Shown in pieces: positions 8,258 through 17,651 of a stretch of DNA of 64,000 nt (positions are counted from its first letter, which is position 1; each line of letters opens with the position of its first letter). A program made the translations under genes and the position numbers. Source of the stretch: a virus; the IMG/VR virus record IMGVR_UViG_3300025011_000018, positions 90,103 through 154,102 of that record; one strand, written 5' to 3'. A model generated the notes under the pieces. The model was not told where the DNA came from. It made no database searches and saw only the letters and a list, made by a program, of their open reading frames with translations.

Positions 8258-9760
8258 TTGAAGAAAAAGTTTATGAGTGTGCCTATACAATATAATCAGT
8301 CTGTAAAATTTGAAGCTGATGATATTAAAATACCAGTAGAAATATTGGTCATGCATGACAAAATTAATTTAAATAAGTCTAATTTTGAAATGGAAGCAAT
8401 TGAATCTGCTAAAGAATCCATTAAAAATATTCCAATCTTAGGATATATAAAAAAGGTTGATGGTACTGATTCAAAAGATTTTGCAGGACACGAAATTGAA
8501 CTATCTATTAAAGACGGTAAATTAAAACTTGTATACCTTGAGCGTCCAATTGGCGTAATTCCTGAAACAAATAATTACGAATATGTTGAAGTTAATGGTA
8601 AAACATATGTGAAAGTACTTGGATACATTTGGAAGGAGTACTTGAACGAGGGGTACGAGATCCTACAAGAGAATCCGAACAAAAGCGTAAGTATGGAAAT
8701 CACGGTAGATGATTATGTAGTTAATAAAGATGGAATTGTTGATATTAAATCTTATCGGTATTTAGGTGTTACGATTCTTGGAGATTCCGTTGGAGCAGGT
8801 ATGGAAGGTGCCAATATGCAGGTTGTTGGTCAATTTTCTGAAAAGTTTTCTACTGATTTTTATGAGAAAGTTGAATCATTGAATAATGAATTAAAAGAAA
8901 GATTTAGTAATACAGATTCTATCGAAGGAGGTGACAATAAAGAGGTGAATATACAAAAGGAAGGTGAAAATATGAGTGATTTAAGTTTTTCAGCTACATA
9001 TAGACAGAAAAGAGAAGCTTTGTGCAATGCTTTAGACCCAATTGTAGTTAGAGATGGTGAAGATAAAATTGTAGAAGAAACTTTTTTTTATGTAGAAGAT
9101 TTTTCGGATGAATACGTAATGGTGGAGAAATATTATTGGACTGATAATAACTCTGAGCGTATATGTGGCAGATTTGCATATTCTTTTAATAATAATTTAA
9201 TGACTGCCACAGTTAATATGGAATCATGGGAAAAAATGATGATGATCTGGGTAACTGAAACAGAAAATATAAAAATTGAAGAAGATAGAAAAGCGATTGA
9301 AACTATGTCTGCTGAATTTGACGCACTAAAAGTAGAAGTTGAAACTTTCAAGTCAACGATATCTAACTTAGAATCCGAAAAGGAAGATTTGGCAACTAAG
9401 GTTTCTGAATTTGAAATAAGTATCACTGAAAGAGATTCTACCATTTCAGAACTTCAAGCGTTCAAAAGTAATGTTGAATTAGAAATTAAACAATCTGAAA
9501 TTGAAGATGTGATTTCTGAATTCGAAGAAGCTATTGGTGAAAACGAAGAGTTCAAAGCAATTAAAAATGATGCTATGAGTTATGAGATTGAAGCATTAAA
9601 AGAAAAGCTGTATGCATTAGAAGGTAAAATTAAGCATTCAAAATCTAATAAAATTACGAAAAAAACTCAAGTTTTTAGTAGCAAGGTTAGTGTAATCGTA
9701 CCTGAAGTTACTGATAATGAAAGTTATTACGGGGATGCTGTGAAGTATATAAAACAATAA
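8258..9760 (+). CDS. Prohead protease fused to scaffold-like coiled coil
   Basis: A 500-residue protein between portal and capsid genes, starting at TTG after AAAGGCGGTG. Residues 1-200 look like a phage maturation protease: the candidate catalytic histidine is in FAGHEIEL near 78 and the serine in NKSVSMEI near 143-145, the His-Ser order of U35-type proteases. Residues about 240-330 form a separate domain. Residues 345-460 are a long coiled coil (STISNLESEKEDLATKV), as in scaffolds. A strong internal start at 8972 may make the scaffold alone. The catalytic assignment is inference. Confidence 0.7.
   Translation: MKKKFMSVPIQYNQSVKFEADDIKIPVEILVMHDKINLNKSNFEMEAIESAKESIKNIPILGYIKKVDGTDSKDFAGHEIELSIKDGKLKLVYLERPIGVIPETNNYEYVEVNGKTYVKVLGYIWKEYLNEGYEILQENPNKSVSMEITVDDYVVNKDGIVDIKSYRYLGVTILGDSVGAGMEGANMQVVGQFSEKFSTDFYEKVESLNNELKERFSNTDSIEGGDNKEVNIQKEGENMSDLSFSATYRQKREALCNALDPIVVRDGEDKIVEETFFYVEDFSDEYVMVEKYYWTDNNSERICGRFAYSFNNNLMTATVNMESWEKMMMIWVTETENIKIEEDRKAIETMSAEFDALKVEVETFKSTISNLESEKEDLATKVSEFEISITERDSTISELQAFKSNVELEIKQSEIEDVISEFEEAIGENEEFKAIKNDAMSYEIEALKEKLYALEGKIKHSKSNKITKKTQVFSSKVSVIVPEVTDNESYYGDAVKYIKQ
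8972..9760 (+). CDS. Probable nested scaffold protein (internal start)
   Basis: Inside the protease/scaffold gene an ATG at 8972, in the same frame, follows a good AAGGAAGGTGAAAAT site; another AAGGAGGTGA lies about 40 bases further up. Starting here gives a 262-residue protein that keeps the domain after the protease and the whole coiled coil. This is the arrangement of lambda C/Nu3, where the protease and the scaffold share a C-terminus. It is inferred from the ribosome binding site and domain boundary only. Confidence 0.5.
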   Translation: MSDLSFSATYRQKREALCNALDPIVVRDGEDKIVEETFFYVEDFSDEYVMVEKYYWTDNNSERICGRFAYSFNNNLMTATVNMESWEKMMMIWVTETENIKIEEDRKAIETMSAEFDALKVEVETFKSTISNLESEKEDLATKVSEFEISITERDSTISELQAFKSNVELEIKQSEIEDVISEFEEAIGENEEFKAIKNDAMSYEIEALKEKLYALEGKIKHSKSNKITKKTQVFSSKVSVIVPEVTDNESYYGDAVKYIKQ

Positions 9761-9808
9761 TATAAAATATATTTAAATTCCAATAAAGAATTAAATATTA
9801 ATAAAATT

Positions 9809-9837
9809 AACAACAGTAAAAATACTGTTGTTTTTTT
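9809..9837 (+). terminator. Intrinsic terminator before the capsid genes
   Basis: AACAACAGTA/TACTGTTGTT forms a 10-base-pair stem with a short A-rich loop and is followed by seven T residues. It ends the protease/scaffold transcript, so the capsid genes probably have their own promoter in the next 50 bases. Confidence 0.8.
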
Positions 9838-9889
9838 ATAGCAACTAAAAAATAAAATAATATGTGTAAATTTAAGGAGGATTTTAATT

Positions 9890-10363
9890 ATGGCTAACCA
9901 AATCGTGTTGAATAACATCAAGGCTACGGCTTCGATAAAAAATGTTGTAGTTCCTGCTTCTACTGTAAATGGTGGAATCTTAGTTCTTGGAACTCAGAAT
10001 GTAGATAAGACTTATGCTGGATCAGCTTGTAGTGCTGTTACAGATATGGGAATGGTAATTGTTTTAGATGTACCAATTTCATATGAAGTAGAAAAAATTG
10101 AGAATGACTATGTAATCGGTACTGGGGCAACTGTAAGGGCATATGTTCCAGAATTAGGAGATGTAATTTCTATCCCTGTTGCAAACGTAACTGCCACAGC
10201 AGCATTAGGTATCGGGAAAGTAGTAGTTCCCAAGGCTGGTGCAATTAAGCCTGAATGCCTTGCTGCTTTTGCAGGTACAGAAATTCTTGGATACGTGATT
10301 GATGAAATGTACACAAAAGCAGGCATTCCTATGGTCAAGCTAAGGTGTGTAAGAGTAGGTTAA
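9890..10363 (+). CDS. Accessory head protein (decoration or head-fibre type)
   Basis: A 157-residue protein directly before the major capsid gene, with a strong AAGGAGGATTTTA site. It is rich in Val, Ala, Thr and Gly with short beta-strand patterns (for example IVVPASTVNGGILVLG and GKVVVPKAGAIKPECLAAF) and has no coiled coil or membrane segment. Proteins of this size and composition beside the capsid gene often decorate or stabilise the head. The position is strong evidence; the exact role is inference. Confidence 0.6.
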   Translation: MANQIVLNNIKATASIKNVVVPASTVNGGILVLGTQNVDKTYAGSACSAVTDMGMVIVLDVPISYEVEKIENDYVIGTGATVRAYVPELGDVISIPVANVTATAALGIGKVVVPKAGAIKPECLAAFAGTEILGYVIDEMYTKAGIPMVKLRCVRVG

Positions 10364-10394
10364 TCAAAAATATAAATTAAAGGAGGATTATTAA

Positions 10395-11390
10395 ATGAAT
10401 AGTTTTGTAATGAATGACATACAAAAAATAGCTTTTGGAGCAGTTACAGGAGTAACTAAAGAAGGTTTCACTAAAGAACAGATGAACGAAGCTGTAAGAA
10501 ATGCGGTTAAAGATGTTTGCGGGGGCGAGTGGAACTATTACAAGTTCATGGAAAATAGATACAAAGTGTTTGCAATAATGGCAGAAATTTTACCTATTGC
10601 TATGAATGCAAATCTAGCAGGCAAGTTTGACGGATTTGCGGAATTTAAAGATACGGCTTTGCTTGACAAGCCATATTTCTATGTTGAAGATAATCAGACT
10701 TATCCAGTTTACACTTCTGCTAGAGGTAATGGAGATATAGAAAGACAGAAAATTATAGACAGGAACTTTACAGTTCCTACAGTTTCTAAATCAATAAAGT
10801 TCTATGAAGAAATGGATGCGTTCCTTTCAGGTAAAATGGATATGGGTAGATTGACAGAAAAAGCAACTATATCTATGGTTAATTATGTTGGAGAACTTAT
10901 TTCTGACACAATTTACGGTTCATATGCTGCTGTTGATACTGAATTTAAAGCAACTGGTGCTTTTGCTGCTGCTACTCTAGTTTCAATAATCGAAAATGTA
11001 AAAGCTGCAACTGGAGCAGAAAGACTTCAGATATTCGGTACCACTACTGCATTGTCAAATGTAGCAGACGGTGCTGGTTATTCCGATAGAGCAAAAGACG
11101 GATTTAACTCATTGGGTTATTACGATACATTTAGAGGTACTGATTTGTTTGCATTGCCACAGGCTTATGCTGCACAAACTCAGACTCTCAAGGTAAATAA
11201 TGCTCATATAATTATACTTCCTGCAAATGAAAAGATAGTAAAGGTTTTATTTGAAGGCGAAGCACTTGTAGACATGAAAGACGGAATGAATAGAAATGAT
11301 ATGCAACCAGAAGTACTTTTCACAAGAAGAGTTGGTGCAGCAGCTATTACTATTCCTGAAGGAAAGTTCGGCTTCTATAAGTTTCAATAA
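10395..11390 (+). CDS. Major capsid protein
   Basis: A 331-residue protein with a very strong AAAGGAGG site. Its size, its position after the protease/scaffold and a small head protein, and its sequence (DVCGGEWNYYKFMENRYKVF near the N-terminus, ERQKIIDRNFTVPTVSKSIK in the middle, VLFTRRVGAAAITIPEGKFG at the end) fit a HK97-type major capsid protein. Gly/Ala content is high and codon use is less AT-biased than in neighbouring genes, as expected for the most abundant virion protein. A 13-base-pair hairpin follows the gene. Confidence 0.88.
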   Translation: MNSFVMNDIQKIAFGAVTGVTKEGFTKEQMNEAVRNAVKDVCGGEWNYYKFMENRYKVFAIMAEILPIAMNANLAGKFDGFAEFKDTALLDKPYFYVEDNQTYPVYTSARGNGDIERQKIIDRNFTVPTVSKSIKFYEEMDAFLSGKMDMGRLTEKATISMVNYVGELISDTIYGSYAAVDTEFKATGAFAAATLVSIIENVKAATGAERLQIFGTTTALSNVADGAGYSDRAKDGFNSLGYYDTFRGTDLFALPQAYAAQTQTLKVNNAHIIILPANEKIVKVLFEGEALVDMKDGMNRNDMQPEVLFTRRVGAAAITIPEGKFGFYKFQ

Positions 11391-11402
11391 TTAAAAATAT
11401 AA

Positions 11403-11444
11403 AATATTATGCTTGATGAGTTTTGACTTGCCAAGCATAATATT
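11403..11444 (+). terminator. Long hairpin after the capsid gene
   Basis: AATATTATGCTTG and CAAGCATAATATT form a perfect 13-base-pair stem around a 16-base loop. The following sequence is only weakly T-rich (TAAATTAAATT), so it may act as a weak terminator or as a 3' stabiliser that raises capsid mRNA relative to downstream genes. Confidence 0.6.
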
Positions 11445-11488
11445 TAAATTAAATTTCATTTTACAAGAATGATAAGGAGAGAGATTAT

Positions 11489-12214
11489 ATGCCAAAGCCT
11501 AACAATAGTGCAAAAAAAGAAAATATTAAAAAAGACGTGCAATTAGAAAATAACACACAAGAAATTGATATGAAAATTTTAATACAGCAAGTTACACAAG
11601 AGATTAGTGAAAAACTTAAAACAGAATATGAATCTAAAATATTAGATTTAGAAAATAAGTTAAACGAGAAGCCTATCGAAACAATAAAAGTAGAAAATAA
11701 TTCAAAAATTAATAAGAATAAATATAAATTTATACCCGATCATACAAAAATAAGATTGAAAAGTAATATCGGTGGATTGTTTACTTTTAGCGAAGATAGA
11801 GGAAAAGTTAGAGTATTCTTTCAAATAGATAATTTTGGTCAAAGTGCAACAATATCTTTTGAGGAATTAAGTATATTTATTAGTTCTTCTCCTACATTTA
11901 TAAATAGCGGAAGTGTGGCTATCGTTGATGCATACAGTGATTCCGATATAACCGTAGAAGATGTGATTATAGATAAAAGACTTGAAAAGTTGTATTTTGA
12001 TGAGAATAAAATCAATCCTATGTGTGTTGAAGATTTATTTGATGATAATATTACTTCTGAAAAAGAATTTGAAAAGAAGCTTAATAATACTCTCGAAATG
12101 GCTGAAACAGTAATGGAGGCAGGTCATATTCTTTATAAACGTGGATTATTTACTAATAACACTAAGATGAATACTATTCGTCAAATATTTAGAAAACCTA
12201 ATTTATTTAAATAA
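11489..12214 (+). CDS. Virion-associated protein with N-terminal coiled coil
   Basis: A 241-residue protein. Residues 1-65 are charged and coiled-coil-like (ISEKLKTEYESKILDLENKL). Residues 75-160 look like a compact beta domain (IRLKSNIGGLFTFSEDRGKV then a strand-rich stretch). The C-terminus is helical and basic. It follows the capsid gene with an AAGGAGAG site and precedes a connector-sized protein, so a head or neck role is likely. I do not recognise the family. Confidence 0.6.
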   Translation: MPKPNNSAKKENIKKDVQLENNTQEIDMKILIQQVTQEISEKLKTEYESKILDLENKLNEKPIETIKVENNSKINKNKYKFIPDHTKIRLKSNIGGLFTFSEDRGKVRVFFQIDNFGQSATISFEELSIFISSSPTFINSGSVAIVDAYSDSDITVEDVIIDKRLEKLYFDENKINPMCVEDLFDDNITSEKEFEKKLNNTLEMAETVMEAGHILYKRGLFTNNTKMNTIRQIFRKPNLFK

Positions 12215-12228
12215 GGGGGTTAATTTAT

Positions 12229-12657
12229 ATGCCTACCCTTTTCAGCAGTATATACACTAAAGCAAATGTTTTATTTCAAGATGCTCAATTACTTGAAAAT
12301 TTGACAGATGATGAACTTGAATATTTGCTTGAGATATTTTTAAGTAAGGCTAAAACTCTTCATTTTAAATCTTGTACAAAAGATTTAACAGATGTTGATC
12401 TAGTTTTAAAGCAGTTTAATTCTACGCTTTCTGAAGAGGAAGAGTGGATTTTAGGGTTAGGGATTCGGTTAGTATGGTTGGAAAGAAAATTATATAAAGA
12501 AGAAAATCTTAGAAATAGAATTACAACGAAAGATTATAATTCATTTTCGGGTGGAAATCTTATTGATAAATTAACAATATTAAAAAATGAAACTCAAAAA
12601 GAACTTAAAAGTTTAGTAATTGATTATTCATTCAATTCGTTTGAGGGTTTTAATTAA
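12229..12657 (+). CDS. Putative head-tail connector (adaptor) protein
   Basis: A 142-residue, mostly helical, acidic protein beginning just after the coiled-coil protein gene with an AAGGGGG site. Its length, helical pattern (NLTDDELEYLLEIFLSKA; SEEEEWILGLGIRLVWLERK) and place between capsid and head-closure genes match adaptor proteins that bind the portal ring. The amino-acid pattern is not diagnostic, so the call rests mainly on gene order. The gene is followed by an endonuclease leader RNA. Confidence 0.5.
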   Translation: MPTLFSSIYTKANVLFQDAQLLENLTDDELEYLLEIFLSKAKTLHFKSCTKDLTDVDLVLKQFNSTLSEEEEWILGLGIRLVWLERKLYKEENLRNRITTKDYNSFSGGNLIDKLTILKNETQKELKSLVIDYSFNSFEGFN

Positions 12658-12686
12658 AATAAATATTAACGTTAGTAATTTATTTT

Positions 12687-12778
12687 GGGGATAGAAATGA
12701 ACTAGCTATTCATTTTGAAAAGTGTAACTCCGATACGCTTCCCTATTTTATCTTTTTTCGGATTTTATTATTTGGAGG
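12687..12778 (+). promoter_or_regulatory. Homing-endonuclease leader RNA, copy B
   Basis: P1 pairs GGGG (12687-12690) with TCCC (12740-12743). ATAG is at 12691-12694. P2 is AAATGA/TCATTT. TGAAA is at 12716-12720. P3 is AGTGT/ACGCT. The loop CTCCGA (12728-12733) can pair with TCGGA at 12758-12762 or, with one G-U, with TTGGAG of the ribosome binding site at 12772-12777. Same architecture as copies A, C, D and E. Confidence 0.7.
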
Positions 12779-12787
12779 TAATAAATA

Positions 12788-13743
12788 ATGATCAAACGAC
12801 ATTTATATGAATACATAAAAGAATTTATAGAAAATTTTGGTTTTACTTTATTGAGTAAACAATACAAGAATAATTCTTCTGAGTTAATTATTATGGATAA
12901 AGAAGGATATGTTTATACAACTTCTTTTGCAAAATTCAGACATAAAAATACAATTAATAACATAGGAAGATTTTTCAAAAACAATCCATATACAATACAA
13001 AATATAAAATCATGGTGCAAACTTAACAATAAGCCTTTTGAGTTAATTAGTGATATGTATAATGGAAGTCATGATAAATTAAAATGGCAATGTTTGAAAG
13101 AAGATTGTGGTGAAATATTTGAAGCAAGTTGGAGTCACATTTATTATAACCATGAATGTGGTGTTTGTAATGGGAGACAAGTTAAATTGCATAATTGCTT
13201 AGCAACTAAAAGCCCAGAACTTGCTTCTGAATGGCACCCAACTAAAAATGGCAATTTAACACCATATGACGTTACTTTTAGTAGTGGTAAATATGCGTGG
13301 TGGAAATGTAAGGAATGTGGTCATGAATGGGAATCTTCTATCACTAATAGAAATAACAGGGATGTCCAAAATGTAATTTATCAAAAGGTGAAAATATAAC
13401 ATATGATAAATTAAAGTATTATAATATTAATTTTATTTCACATTATAAATTCAAAAATTGTAAATATAAAAATGTTTTAGAATTTGATTTTTATTTATTA
13501 GATTATAATTTTTGTATTGAAATCCAAGGAATTCAACATTATGAACCAGTTGATTTTGCGGGGAAAGGTAAAGAATGGGCAGAAAAGGAATTTAATTTAA
13601 ATCAAATAAAAGACCAAATCAAAAGAGATTATTGTAATAACGAAAATATAAAATTATTAGAAATACCGTATTGGGATTTTAATAATATTGAACAAATTCT
13701 CATTAAAGAATTAAATTTAATTAAAAATAAATTAGCAATATAA
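12788..13743 (+). pseudogene. Zinc-ribbon/Vsr-like homing endonuclease with a -1 frameshift
   Basis: The first frame (12788-13399) encodes the N-terminal unit and two zinc-ribbon units ending in WWKCKECGHEWESSITNRNN. At GGG (13359-13361) one base appears missing: adding a G restores RGCPKCNLSKGE and joins the second frame. That frame holds FDFYLLDYNFCIEIQGIQHY, then YCNNENIKLLEIPYWDFNNI, and ends at TAA 13741-13743. The C-terminal half is very close to the intact gene at 36326. Either the gene decayed or the base was lost in a homopolymer during sequencing. Confidence 0.8.
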
Positions 13744-13790
13744 ATTTATTGCAATTTATATATGAAAAATATAAAATAAAGAAAGGTATG

Positions 13791-14657
13791 GTGTGTGGCA
13801 TGGGATATACACAGTTTCATAAGAAATGGTTTAATACCTCAACTCCAGTTGCAGGAGTAAAAGCGTCGGGGATACTCACAATTTCATCGGTTGTAAGTGA
13901 TACAGAGAAAGTAACAATCGGAAGTAACACTTATGAATTTGATATGACAGGTGCAGTAACAGCAGGAAATATAGCTGTTGATGTCGGCGATTTAAGAAAT
14001 GAGGCACAAGGAACAATTACATTTACAGGAGTTGTTCTTGCAGGACAGACCGTCACTATTGGTACGGAAGTTTACGAGTTTGTTGCCGTAGCTGGAGATA
14101 TCGCAGATCCAGCAAATATTCCAGTAGTAATGGGTGCAGATATGTCTGCTGATAATGCGGTTACACAATTAGGTTTAGAAATTAGTTCTAATTCTGCAAT
14201 TGTTGATGCTGTTGCAAATACTACAACTGATACAGTTTTAGTTATCGCAGATGCTAAAGGAGTTGCTGGTAATACAATAGCTAGTACAACTACCTGTATA
14301 AATGCATCTTTTGCAGCAGTTACTCTTATTGGTGGTTTAGCAACTATTACTGCTCCTAGTGCTGTGACGGCTTTAGTAGCTGCGATAACAGCTAATGATG
14401 CTTACGTAACCGCCGTTGATGGTGCTTTAGATACAGTAGTCGTAACTTATAAATGGGTTGGGACTGACGGAAATAGTATAACTACAACTGAGACTATGGC
14501 AAATGGAGCTTTTGCCGTAGCGACATTAACGGGCGGAGTTTACGCAACTCCTGTTAATTGCGCAGCATTTATAATACTTGATAACGTTTGGTGGATAGCT
14601 GATGCTCCAGTTAGTAAATATACTTTAGGTGGATGGAAAAGTGCAACACCGTCATAA
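13791..14657 (+). CDS. Repetitive beta-rich virion protein
   Basis: About 288 residues with a Thr/Val/Ala-rich, strand-like sequence. Two or more related units contain the pattern G-tITFTG-V-aGQTVTIGTEVYEFV followed by AD-aVTQLGLEI, a repeat often seen in phage surface and tail proteins. GC content is visibly higher than in neighbours. The start is uncertain: ATG 13788, GTG 13791 and ATG 13800 are all in frame, and GAAAGG at 13781-13786 fits GTG 13791 or ATG 13800. Possibly a decoration protein; function not established. Confidence 0.6.
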   Translation: MCGMGYTQFHKKWFNTSTPVAGVKASGILTISSVVSDTEKVTIGSNTYEFDMTGAVTAGNIAVDVGDLRNEAQGTITFTGVVLAGQTVTIGTEVYEFVAVAGDIADPANIPVVMGADMSADNAVTQLGLEISSNSAIVDAVANTTTDTVLVIADAKGVAGNTIASTTTCINASFAAVTLIGGLATITAPSAVTALVAAITANDAYVTAVDGALDTVVVTYKWVGTDGNSITTTETMANGAFAVATLTGGVYATPVNCAAFIILDNVWWIADAPVSKYTLGGWKSATPS

Positions 14658-14693
14658 TCTAAAACAAATATATAAAAGAAGGAGGAATTTCAA

Positions 14694-15662
14694 ATGGGAC
14701 AATATGATTTGTTTAGAGTAATATCACAATCTTATTTAACCACAAAAGAACGTGATGTTAACCAAATTAAATATGATATATTATTTGATTTTGATGATTC
14801 TCCTTCTTTTGATTCTGTATTAATTAATAATATATCAAAAGGTGTACATATTATTGATGAAAACGCTATTACAAAGAATCTCAATAAGAAACGTTTGCTT
14901 TGTAAGTCAGATGAAAACATCGCTGTGGGTGATCAAGTATATTGGGGAAATAATTATTGGATATGTACTAATATAGATAGTGATAACGCTGTACAAGTTA
15001 AAGGTATCATAGAAAAAACCAATAATACTCTAAAGTTCTATAAAAACCACATTTTATTTCAAGTTCCATGTATTGTTAATAAAGGTAATATAAACATGGA
15101 CGAAAATAAGTTTATCTCAATTGCTGCTGATGAGTATATTTTGGTTTGTCCTAATGCATCGGACAGTTCAAACATTGATTTAAACACTAGATTCATATTG
15201 ACTGGTAGTGCTTATAAGGTTGTTGGAATTGACAATATTAGTAACGTTGGTTTGTTAAATATTAGAGTTAAAGAGGATGTTGTAGTTGAAGATGATAATG
15301 TAGAGTTAGGAATAGCTAATTATTACAGCAATCAAATTATCGTAGACACTAGTACAGCAGATATTACAATTACTCCATTAGATACAAATATAAAAGTTGG
15401 GAAAAGTGTAACATATACGGCAAGATTTACTGATGATGGTATTGAAAACAATCTAGTTCATTTTAATTGGGAATTAAGCAATGTAGACGGAAGTAATAAT
15501 ATTTATGCGACTATTGTGTCTAATTATGATAATAAATCTTGTACAATTACAGGAGCTAATTCATATTCAGCAATTGGTAAAATAATAAATATAAAAATTT
15601 CTTTAGTTGAGAATCCAACTAGATTTATTGAAAAACAATTTAAAATAACTAGTTTGATATAA
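14694..15662 (+). CDS. Head-closure (stopper) protein with C-terminal Ig-like domain
   Basis: A 322-residue protein with a strong AAGGAGG site. Residues 1-205 fit a head-completion or stopper protein: an N-terminal helix with YLTTKERDVNQIKYDILFDF, then small-barrel-like strands ending in YKVVGIDNISNVGLLNIRV, a pattern common in head-closure proteins. Residues 225-322 look like an added Ig-like domain (ADITITPLDTNIKVGKSVTY) that would face outward. Gene order (connector, this gene, tail-completion protein) agrees. Moderately sure. Confidence 0.6.
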   Translation: MGQYDLFRVISQSYLTTKERDVNQIKYDILFDFDDSPSFDSVLINNISKGVHIIDENAITKNLNKKRLLCKSDENIAVGDQVYWGNNYWICTNIDSDNAVQVKGIIEKTNNTLKFYKNHILFQVPCIVNKGNINMDENKFISIAADEYILVCPNASDSSNIDLNTRFILTGSAYKVVGIDNISNVGLLNIRVKEDVVVEDDNVELGIANYYSNQIIVDTSTADITITPLDTNIKVGKSVTYTARFTDDGIENNLVHFNWELSNVDGSNNIYATIVSNYDNKSCTITGANSYSAIGKIINIKISLVENPTRFIEKQFKITSLI

Positions 15663-15672
15663 GGAGGTAAGA

Positions 15673-16143
15673 ATGAGATTAAAAGAATTATCTGATTATA
15701 AAAATAAAATTATCTCTAAAATTATTGATAATGAAAACTTAGTAAAAGCATTGTCTAATAATACAGAAGATTTTTTAGACCAGCCTCTTATATCTGATGT
15801 AACAAGTATTATATATAAAAATGTTTTCCCTTATAAATATATACCTTCAGCACAAGAAACAGCAAGTTCATATATTACTATGGCATTTACGAATTTTTCA
15901 CCGCAAGGTAGAGAATTTAAAATTGGGAATATTTATTTCTATATAATATGTCACAACGATCTATTAAAAACTAATTATGGCTGTCTTAGATATGACTATA
16001 TAGTTAATTTAATAGACGAAACATTTAATGATACTGGAAATATAAGCATTGGGGATTTCAAATTTGATTCTATGAGTGACTTTCAGGTAGACAGTAATCA
16101 TATGGGATGCTGGATTTGCTATGAAGCTAGGAGTTTTAATTAA
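15673..16143 (+). CDS. Putative tail-completion/terminator protein
   Basis: A 156-residue protein 10 bases after the head-closure gene, with an AAGGAGG site that overlaps the end of that gap. The middle has a strand-rich section (GREFKIGNIYFYIICHNDLL) followed by a helix (YGCLRYDYIVNLIDETF), similar in layout to tail terminator proteins that cap the tail tube and join it to the neck. It overlaps the next gene by one base (TAATG). Assignment rests on position and size. Confidence 0.5.
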   Translation: MRLKELSDYKNKIISKIIDNENLVKALSNNTEDFLDQPLISDVTSIIYKNVFPYKYIPSAQETASSYITMAFTNFSPQGREFKIGNIYFYIICHNDLLKTNYGCLRYDYIVNLIDETFNDTGNISIGDFKFDSMSDFQVDSNHMGCWICYEARSFN

Positions 16144-16826
16144 TGAATAAAATGAGGATGTTAGCAAATTTACCTATTTATGTTGATAAAATTCCCATAT
16201 ATTCACCAACTCTTAAAAGTATTGCAGAAATAGGCAAAAAAGAATATTCAACGTTTTTATCTAGCTGCATTATTACTAAAGACATGTTAATAGACAAAGA
16301 TATTTTTCATGATATAAATGATTTTGATATATTAACTCATATGTGTCTCGAAAGTAATTTATATCCCACATTTATAAATTCTTTATTTTTTTTTACTAAA
16401 TTAGAATTTAGTATGTCTGAAATTAATAAAGAACTAGTTTTTATGTGCAACGATATTGAGTTAAATAAAGCTAATTATCACTCATTTATCAAAAATATAA
16501 AATATGTTAACAGGTTAGAAGTCCAAGAGACTAAAGAAATGGATGAATTTGATAGGCGTTGCGCTGAAGCAGAGAAAAAAATTCAAGAACATGCTAGTAA
16601 AGATGGTCAGCCTGAGTTAGAAGATTTAATTTCTGCTGTAGCTAATATGGATGGAAATGGTCTTAACATAATAAATATTTGGGATTTAAATATTTATCAA
16701 TTTTATGAACAACTACAAAGAGGTCAATTGAAAGAACAATATAGATTGGCTATGAAACAATTGTTAACTGGATTGGTAAAACAAGAAGAAGTAACAGTTG
16801 AATCATATTTTAAAACAATTAAATAA
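16143..16826 (+). CDS. Phage protein of unknown function before the tail-tube gene
   Basis: A 227-residue protein whose ATG overlaps the TAA of the previous gene by one base, so translation is probably coupled. It is largely helical; residues 110-160 are charged and coiled-coil-like, and the C-terminus contains LNIINIWDLNIYQFYEQLQR. Its place next to the tail-tube gene suggests a tail-assembly role, but no chaperone motif or slippery frameshift site is visible. I do not recognise the family. Confidence 0.55.
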   Translation: MNKMRMLANLPIYVDKIPIYSPTLKSIAEIGKKEYSTFLSSCIITKDMLIDKDIFHDINDFDILTHMCLESNLYPTFINSLFFFTKLEFSMSEINKELVFMCNDIELNKANYHSFIKNIKYVNRLEVQETKEMDEFDRRCAEAEKKIQEHASKDGQPELEDLISAVANMDGNGLNIINIWDLNIYQFYEQLQRGQLKEQYRLAMKQLLTGLVKQEEVTVESYFKTIK

Positions 16827-16851
16827 AATATAAAACAGGAGGTATTTTAAC

Positions 16852-17640
16852 ATGGCAATTGGACAAAAACAAGTCTGGGCAAAAGTTCTTGACTTTACAA
16901 TTCAGGATTATTCCACTAAAGATGTTGTGGCACAGGTAAAATATGCTACAGATGCAAGTATATCTGAAGCTTATGAGAAATTAGAAATTAAAGGTGGAAG
17001 TGATAATCAAATTCAATATACAAATTATCATTCACCAACAGCTAAGTTTTCTGCAAAATTACCATTGATTGATGATAATATAGTTGCAGTTAAGACAGGT
17101 GCTTCAAACGTAACTGGAGCGCAAACAAATGCTTATGACGACACTTTTACTGTAGATGCTACGGCTGGAACTATTACTCTGCCAGTCACAGGTATTGTTG
17201 CTGGTACATTGAAGGTTTATAACGTTGATACTGATGATAATCTTGGTACAGAAATAACTGCGGTTGCTTCCGCTCCAACATTGGAACAATATTCTATTAC
17301 TGGAAGTGTTCTTACTTTTAACACAGGTAAAAAAGGTACTAGAATGCTAGTAATTTGTGATTATACAACTGGAGCTACTGCTAGTGGAGTTAAAATGATA
17401 AGCGGAAAACTTCCAAAGCTTATTAGAATTACTGCTAAAACAAAAGTTGAAGACAAGTCTGGCAATATTGCTATTAAAACTATAATAATAGAGAAGGCTA
17501 AACCCGATCCAAATTTTGAATTCGCAACTTCAACTTCGGCAGCCAGCTTGGCATTTGATTGTGAAGTGTTTGGATGGACAAATGCAAGCGGCGATGATCA
17601 GTTCTTCAACTTAGTGACAGATCCAGAACTTGACGTATAA
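16852..17640 (+). CDS. Major tail (tube) protein with inserted Ig-like segment
   Basis: A 262-residue protein with an ACAGGAGG site. The N-terminus (VWAKVLDFTIQDYSTKDVVA) and C-terminal part (KLPKLIRITAKTKVEDKSGN then ASLAFDCEVFGW) fit a tube subunit that hexamerises around the tape measure. Residues about 85-175 form a separate Thr/Ala/Val-rich segment (TFTVDATAGTITLPVTG) that looks like a surface Ig-like insertion. Composition and position before the tape-measure cluster support the call. Confidence 0.72.
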   Translation: MAIGQKQVWAKVLDFTIQDYSTKDVVAQVKYATDASISEAYEKLEIKGGSDNQIQYTNYHSPTAKFSAKLPLIDDNIVAVKTGASNVTGAQTNAYDDTFTVDATAGTITLPVTGIVAGTLKVYNVDTDDNLGTEITAVASAPTLEQYSITGSVLTFNTGKKGTRMLVICDYTTGATASGVKMISGKLPKLIRITAKTKVEDKSGNIAIKTIIIEKAKPDPNFEFATSTSAASLAFDCEVFGWTNASGDDQFFNLVTDPELDV

Positions 17641-17651
17641 GAGGTGATACT

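Noticed and set aside
16143-16826. Frameshifted tail-assembly chaperone pair (G/GT type)
   Set aside because: No slippery heptamer followed by an overlapping frame was found here or in the gene at 22781.
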